From: an uncultured Bacillaceae bacterium
GTDB lineage: Bacteria > Bacillota > Bacilli > Bacillales > Cytobacillaceae
Direction of reading: 5' to 3'
Assembly: GCA_937995745.1 (NCBI GenBank)
Contig: CALKIU010000004.1
Span: 1-26,386, forward strand
Length of the DNA: 26,386 nucleotides
The position numbers and the translations under genes were made by a program. Below the pieces are notes generated by a model that worked only from the letters and a program-made list of their open reading frames with translations, was not told the origin of the DNA and ran no database searches. This document shows, piece after piece, positions 22,426 through 26,386 of this stretch (its first letter is position 1; each line of letters begins with the position of its first letter).

Positions 22426-23610
22426 TCAAGGGGCTTTGACGGCTTGTTCCGGACAGAAGAAGGCTTCTCTCCTTTCCTGTGCACCGTCCGTCCCGGTCCT
22501 TTGCAATATGTCCGCTATCAATTGGAGCGGTTCTTCCTTCGTTTTATAAGAATGATAACGGTCCACCAGCCGATAGTAGTTTTCCATTTTTGCCCGGTCG
22601 GCCAGTGTCGTTAAAATGTCTTCACAAATGTTTCCTCTCCGCAGGGGAAAAACGACGCCTAGTTCCAGCAGCCGGCGGAAATTGATCCGCTCCTGTCCGG
22701 GCAGTGCTTCATAAATAAATATGGGTTTTCGTTTTACTAAACTTTCGCTGATCGTCACCCCGCCCGGCTTTGTTATGATGGCATCCGCCTCTTCATACAA
22801 ACGGTTCATTTCTTTCCGGCAATGAATATAAGAAAAGGGAATGATATGTTGCCGATTCATCGCTTTCAGCTTGTCAAAAAGACTTTTATTTTTTCCGCAC
22901 AAAATATAAAATTTTATGTTTTTCTCTTCGCCGGTGTCTTTTATTTCCGCCATCAATTTTTCCAGACCGCCGACACCGAGATTTCCCCCGCAAATGAGCA
23001 CTTTCGCCGTCCGGTTCCCGTATTGCGGCGGTTCTTTTTCCTTATTTTTGAAATGACGGTGGACGGGAATTCCCGTGAGAAATATTCTTTCCGCGGGAAC
23101 TCCTTTTTTCCTTAACATTTCCCTCATCTCGACAGTTGATACAAAATGGTAATCAATGTGTTTAATTCCCCACAAATTGTGGATAAAAAAGTCTGTATAG
23201 ACATTAATGACAGGAACCGTTAATTGTTTTCTCTCCTTGAGAACATTGGCCAGATAAGCCGGCAGGGCGTGGGTGCACACAAGAACATCGGGGGTCTTTT
23301 CTTTGAGCAATCTTTTCATAAAATAAAGGAAAAGCCATTCATACAGCCGGTACCGTTTCATTTGATCCGGTGCCCGGCAAACGGTGAAACGGTAAACAAC
23401 ATTGTACAGACCGGGCAAACCGGCAATCCATTTCAAATAAAATCCGGAAACAAACGATTCGATTTTTCCGTATCCATATGCAAGAATATCGACTTTTTCA
23501 CACCGCACATCCAATGACGACTCAAGTTCTTCCATTAAACAATCTGCGACTTGGTGGTGGCCGGACGGGATTTGCAAAAAAGGCATGAAAAGAACGGATT
23601 TTTTCTTCAT
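22426..23610 (-). CDS. ykoN: MGDG-synthase-type glycosyltransferase (YkoN-like)
   Basis: 394 aa, GT-B fold of the monogalactosyl/diglucosyl-diacylglycerol synthase group. The N-terminal half opens VLFMPFLQIPSGHHQVADCL, the acceptor-side MGDG_synth pattern. The C-terminal half contains VLICGGNLGVGGLEKL and DAIITKPGGVTISESLVKRKPIF, the nucleotide-sugar site. B. subtilis YkoN belongs to the same family and is also paired with ykoP. The acceptor may be diacylglycerol or another lipid in the membrane. It starts 21 bases after the ykoP-like gene and is followed by the spl operon. The C-terminal 20 residues are poorly conserved. Confidence 0.8.
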   Translation of the reverse strand: MKKKSVLFMPFLQIPSGHHQVADCLMEELESSLDVRCEKVDILAYGYGKIESFVSGFYLKWIAGLPGLYNVVYRFTVCRAPDQMKRYRLYEWLFLYFMKRLLKEKTPDVLVCTHALPAYLANVLKERKQLTVPVINVYTDFFIHNLWGIKHIDYHFVSTVEMREMLRKKGVPAERIFLTGIPVHRHFKNKEKEPPQYGNRTAKVLICGGNLGVGGLEKLMAEIKDTGEEKNIKFYILCGKNKSLFDKLKAMNRQHIIPFSYIHCRKEMNRLYEEADAIITKPGGVTISESLVKRKPIFIYEALPGQERINFRRLLELGVVFPLRRGNICEDILTTLADRAKMENYYRLVDRYHSYKTKEEPLQLIADILQRTGTDGAQERREAFFCPEQAVKAP

Positions 23611-23631
23611 AAAACATCCCGCTTTCTTTTT

Positions 23632-24252
23632 TCACGCTTCGTTCAGTTCCCTGCACCCTGTCTGAATGGAAGTGTTCGTGTTTATTTGGGGGTGCGTCTT
23701 GCCGTACAGGGACGATAACTGCTGAACAGACATAAATAAATATTTCGGCTGGAAGTCAACCAATAAGTCCTTCAGGCTGCATCGGCTTGAGATAAAGTGG
23801 ATGGGAAGGAAGGATAAGGTCTTAAAATATCTATATACGGGATGAATGATTTCGAATACCTCAAAGCCGAGCCGTTCGCTTCCTTTTGTTCTCGAAGTGA
23901 TCCCAATAATTCCTTTGATTTTTTCGGCGTGCGGATTCATCCGGATAAAAGCTTCCACTCCGGGCAAAGATTTCTGCACATACTCAAGAATGATTTTTAC
24001 TTTTTTCAGTTCGCTTTTGAAGTGTCTTAATTCTTTTAAGAGCCGGACATTGTGGAGATGGATTTTCACGAGCAGATCATTTTTCTCTATCGTCGTCCCG
24101 TCGGACAGTGTGACGTTCCGTCCTTTATATTTCGTCAGCCGGATGCGGAGGATATTTTCCTCTTTCTCTACACAGGGGGGATAGGTCAGCCGGGAAAAAT
24201 AGAAATATAACGGGTCAATGAGACTCCAGAAAAACAATAAAATATTTTTCAC
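23632..24252 (-). CDS. ykoP: YkoP-like protein
   Basis: About 206 aa with one N-terminal hydrophobic segment (ILLFFWSLIDPLYFYFSRL) and a soluble remainder. The opening and the link to a YkoN-like glycosyltransferase match YkoP of Bacillus, whose function is unknown to me. The frame is open to an ATG at 24288 without a ribosome site. GAGG sits about 10 bases before the GTG at 24250-24252, which also places the start next to the hydrophobic segment, so that is used. It is probably anchored in the membrane and works with the glycosyltransferase that follows. Confidence 0.72.
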   Translation of the reverse strand: MKNILLFFWSLIDPLYFYFSRLTYPPCVEKEENILRIRLTKYKGRNVTLSDGTTIEKNDLLVKIHLHNVRLLKELRHFKSELKKVKIILEYVQKSLPGVEAFIRMNPHAEKIKGIIGITSRTKGSERLGFEVFEIIHPVYRYFKTLSFLPIHFISSRCSLKDLLVDFQPKYLFMSVQQLSSLYGKTHPQINTNTSIQTGCRELNEA

Positions 24253-24570
24253 TTTTTTCCAGCCTCGCTTTTTTGTTGTCAGTCTCATTATGTCCCCGGA
24301 GCAGGAAGTTATTTGTCATCGGTTCGGGAAATTTTTGTTATCGCAGGAAAGGAATTGAAAAGAAGTGCCATAAAACGAAATGAGGGAAAATTTTTATAAG
24401 CGCTGGTGACGGACAATCCCTCACGGCTTTAGACAGTAAAGGAGCCAAACGGGAGGTGCAGGAGAGGCAGGGATGTGCGCGCCCGCCCCGCGGAGGAAAA
24501 GATGCCGTACAGCCGATTTTCATCTGCAAATCCAAGAAAAAAACCGGGAGAAATCCCGGCCGTACACCTT
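24253..24570. other. intergenic stretch before ykoP
   Basis: It contains the terminator of the small gene (24536-24559) and a G+C-rich patch around 24470-24500. I see no gene. I looked for a sigma-F/G promoter before ykoP and found nothing acceptable. Confidence 0.5.
24536..24559 (-). terminator. terminator of the 58-aa gene
   Basis: CCGGGA-GAAA-TCCCGG (24544-24559) with seven T residues on the minus strand, 12 bases after the stop codon. Confidence 0.95.
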
Positions 24571-24747
24571 TTATTCAACGATACCCTTTTCTTTCAAATG
24601 CTCATAAGCTTCTTTCTCTTTTTCTTCTTTTATTTGATATTCAAGTTTTCCGTCGACAATTTTTGCGCACCGTCCGCCAAAAGGCTTCAATTCCGCTTTG
24701 ATTTCTTTAATATCCATTTCTTTCTTTAAAGGATAGGTTACTTTCAT
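24571..24747 (-). CDS. hypothetical small protein (58 aa)
   Basis: Not recognised. It is a charged, lysine- and glutamate-rich 58-aa protein (MKVTYPLKKEMDIKEIKAEL..., then GGRCAKIVDGKLEYQIKEEKEKEAY and a short end). It reads like a small alpha-beta fold with one cysteine. GGAGGTG lies 7 bases before this ATG. The frame also has a TTG at 24762 that overlaps that ribosome site and is therefore rejected. It has its own strong terminator, so it forms a single-gene unit. Confidence 0.8.
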   Translation of the reverse strand: MKVTYPLKKEMDIKEIKAELKPFGGRCAKIVDGKLEYQIKEEKEKEAYEHLKEKGIVE

Positions 24748-24828
24748 GTTTTTCACCTCCAAATTTCATTATATAAAAGATTGGAACCGTTTTGCCACCG
24801 GAACGGACGGCCGTTGTCAAATGCCGCC

Positions 24829-24863
24829 AAAAAAAGGGGATGCTGCCGAAATGTGCATTCCCC
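24829..24863 (-). terminator. terminator of the CwlO-like gene
   Basis: GGGGATGC (24836-24843) and GCATTCCCC (24855-24863) form a stem with one bulged base. On the minus strand it is followed by seven T residues. Confidence 0.9.
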
Positions 24864-24877
24864 CGCTTGTTGTCTTT

Positions 24878-26038
24878 TTAGTAAATAATTCTTCTTACAT
24901 GGCCGTTAAACTTGGCTTTCCAGTATCCTTGCGTCATGTCCGCGATAGCGACCCCCGTATTGTTTTGCGAACCGATGAACTTGCCGTTGCCCAAGTAAAT
25001 TCCCACATGACCGTTTTTCTTGTATGTATCAAAGAACACGAGGTCGCCGGGCTGCATGTTTTGCACAGGGACACGGACGCCTTGGCGAGCCAATACATCA
25101 GTGGAAGCCCCCACATTATATCCGGCTTGTTTGAACGCCCAATGGACAAAACCGGAACAGTCGAAGAACCCATTGGCAATATCGTAAGCGGTACGGCCGC
25201 CGCCGAACTTATACGCCGAGTTTCCTATGTATTTGTATCCGGCAGTGATCACGGTCTCTATAGAACCTTTATTGGCTGCCGGTGCTGTTGTTCCTTTGGA
25301 AGCGCTGCTATTGTTGTTTTGTTTAGCGGCATTTCCTCCGGTCAAGTTTTTGACCGCTTCCCGGACTTGTCTCTGCTGGGCTTGCAGTTCATTCACCCAG
25401 TTAATATTCTTTTGTCTCTCCTTCAGCAATCCGGCTTTCAACCGCTCATTTTCTTCCTTTTGCTGTTGAATGACTGCTTTCATTTCCTCGAGCTCGGCTT
25501 TCATGGCCGTTAATTCCCCGAGCTTTTTCTTCACGGCCGCTTTTTTCTCTTCCAACGCTTTCTTTTCTTTTTCAAATTGTTCGATTAGTTCCTTATCGGC
25601 CGAAGCAATCTGGCTCACGGCGTATACGCGGTCAACAAAATCGCTGAAGCTTTTCGCGCCGGCAAGCACCTCTATGTAATCAACTTTGCCTCCGGACTCC
25701 TGCAAAGCGACAGCCCGTTTGGCCAAAATGTCTTTTCTCTTTTCAATCGATTGTTTCAACTCTTCTATATCTTTCTCCAGTTGTTCCACTTGTTGTTCCA
25801 CTTTTTTTATTTCTTGCTCATTTTTGGCAAGCAGTCTCGCATTTTCCCGCATGGCTTCTTCCACGCGTTTGATGTGCCGTTCCAGCTGGGATAATTCTTG
25901 GTCTACTTTGCGAATGTTTTCATTTGCCTGCTGAATTTTTTGGCTCGTTGTTTCCGCATAGACAGCCGGCACAGTGATTGCGCTGCTTAATCCAAGCATT
26001 AGTGCGGCATTCAGGATTAACCATTTCTTCTTGAACAA
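24878..26038 (-). CDS. secreted CwlO-like NlpC/P60 DL-endopeptidase
   Basis: 386 aa. A signal peptide (basic MFKKKW, hydrophobic core, cleavage after VYA at 28) is followed by a long coiled coil (about 31-230, heptads of E, K, L and Q) of the PcsB/CwlO type. A low-complexity linker (AAKQNNNSSASKG) leads to a C-terminal NlpC/P60 domain with catalytic Cys294 in DCSGFV and His344 in NGHVGIY. Such enzymes cut D-Glu-DAP (gamma-D-glutamyl) bonds in peptidoglycan for cell elongation and are held inactive or guided through the coiled coil by FtsEX. The start is TTG with AGAGGGTGG 6-7 bases upstream. The third polar residue of the triad is not obvious, since the segment reads FIGSQ. Confidence 0.9.
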   Translation of the reverse strand: MFKKKWLILNAALMLGLSSAITVPAVYAETTSQKIQQANENIRKVDQELSQLERHIKRVEEAMRENARLLAKNEQEIKKVEQQVEQLEKDIEELKQSIEKRKDILAKRAVALQESGGKVDYIEVLAGAKSFSDFVDRVYAVSQIASADKELIEQFEKEKKALEEKKAAVKKKLGELTAMKAELEEMKAVIQQQKEENERLKAGLLKERQKNINWVNELQAQQRQVREAVKNLTGGNAAKQNNNSSASKGTTAPAANKGSIETVITAGYKYIGNSAYKFGGGRTAYDIANGFFDCSGFVHWAFKQAGYNVGASTDVLARQGVRVPVQNMQPGDLVFFDTYKKNGHVGIYLGNGKFIGSQNNTGVAIADMTQGYWKAKFNGHVRRIIY

Positions 26039-26137
26039 TTTTTTCCACCCTCTGCCGAAATCTTTGTATTGTAAGGACGGATTTCATCGTCATGATTCGT
26101 GTCTTATTTACAAAATCGTCAATAATCTAACAAGAAC

Positions 26138-26153
26138 AGTCCTAATTAGGACT
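26138..26153. repeat. 16-bp perfect palindrome upstream of the CwlO-like gene
   Basis: AGTCCTAATTAGGACT lies about 100 bases before the start codon. It may be a regulator site or an mRNA stem; its identity is unknown. Confidence 0.7.
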
Positions 26154-26302
26154 ATAACATTCAGTGATAACAAGAGTGTTAACTGAATATTACAATTTTG
26201 TTTCAAATGCAAAGATTCTGTCGAAAGTAAATATTCCTATAAGTTTGCAAAAATTGCAAAATCAAGCGGAAATTTGCGGCTAACCCCCATCCTGTTTTGG
26301 AC

Positions 26303-26332
26303 AAAAAAATAAAGCCGCCCGCAGGCAGCTTT
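26303..26332 (-). terminator. terminator of a gene beyond the right edge
   Basis: AAAGCCGCC (26311-26319), loop CGCA, GGCAGCTTT (26324-26332), with an A-rich run on the plus strand (T-rich on minus) at 26303-26310. It ends a minus-strand transcript entering from the right. Confidence 0.9.
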
Positions 26333-26353
26333 GTAAAGTCGTTCTTGTTTATT

Positions 26354-26386
26354 TCAGGATTGAGAATCTTCAATTCTACTTTCAGT
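26354..26386 (-). CDS. possible C-terminal tail of a gene entering from the right
   Basis: The last ten codons (TESRIEDSQS then TGA) are open on the minus strand, and the stop lies 21 bases before the terminator above. The frame is chosen because the other open frame runs through the terminator. The product cannot be named. Confidence 0.3.
   Translation of the reverse strand, partial: TESRIEDSQS

Larger units (their letters stand above)
26039..26353. other. 5' region of the CwlO-like gene
   Basis: About 315 bases with a 16-bp palindrome (26138-26153), several TGTWAH-like half-sites without the 11-base spacing of WalR boxes, and the terminator of the upstream gene (26303-26332). A possible promoter (TTGATT, 18 bases, TATAGG, about 26235-26265) is weak. 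Confidence 0.5.

Noticed and set aside
24746..25513. 255-codon plus-strand frame
   Set aside because: It is antisense to the NlpC/P60 domain and linker of the CwlO-like gene; the length reflects codon bias of the real gene.
26150..26200. WalR box upstream of the CwlO-like gene
   Set aside because: TGTWAH half-sites are present, but the repeat distance is 13 bases instead of 11, so the consensus is not met.

Overview
The window comes from a low-to-mid G+C Gram-positive of the Bacillaceae. The evidence is splAB (spore photoproduct repair), a CwlO-type NlpC/P60 hydrolase, a ykoN/ykoP-like pair, sigma-A promoters with AGGAGG-type ribosome sites, and a Bacillus-style rRNA leader at the left edge. 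The species cannot be fixed by eye. Anaerobic-respiration genes suggest a facultative anaerobe.

Left part (1-3490): an rRNA operon promoter and leader fire leftward out of the window. A GNAT acetyltransferase and an EamA exporter follow on the minus strand, then tRNA-Ala(GGC) with its own promoter and terminator. Two unrecognised plus-strand genes come next; the second has a ribbon-helix-helix-like N-terminus and lies behind a promoter, a tiny ORF and an intrinsic terminator.

Centre (3565-13894, all minus strand): two complete DMSO-reductase-family modules lie in tandem, each ordered torD-dmsA-dmsB-dmsC. Each encodes a chaperone, a Tat-exported molybdopterin catalytic subunit, a four-cluster ferredoxin-like subunit and a membrane quinol-oxidising anchor. 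The paralogues are strongly diverged and their upstream regions differ: an FNR-like half-palindrome before module 1 and an unrelated perfect 8-2-8 palindrome before module 2. The 670-base gap between them holds a plus-strand promoter, a long foldable element and a terminator, which I propose is an undescribed small RNA.

Next (14427-17601): a CoA-disulfide/persulfide reductase fused to rhodanese, behind a CsoR/CstR-type operator, and a divergent metallo-beta-lactamase-fold hydrolase with an attenuator-like leader. Together these suggest reactive-sulfur handling beside the reductases.

Right part (17693-26386, minus strand): a small alarmone hydrolase lies downstream of a cytochrome bd operon. 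That operon includes the 33-aa CydS subunit and an extra 31-aa one-helix ORF directly before cydA, both easily missed. Beyond it lie splA-splB behind a sigma-G-like promoter, a ykoN-like glycosyltransferase, a ykoP-like protein, a 58-aa protein, a CwlO-like peptidoglycan hydrolase, and the terminator of a gene beyond the edge.

The cytochrome bd oxidase, the two reductases and the persulfide reductase form a coherent set for low-oxygen respiration and sulfur redox. The spl/yko block is a separate sporulation-related unit.
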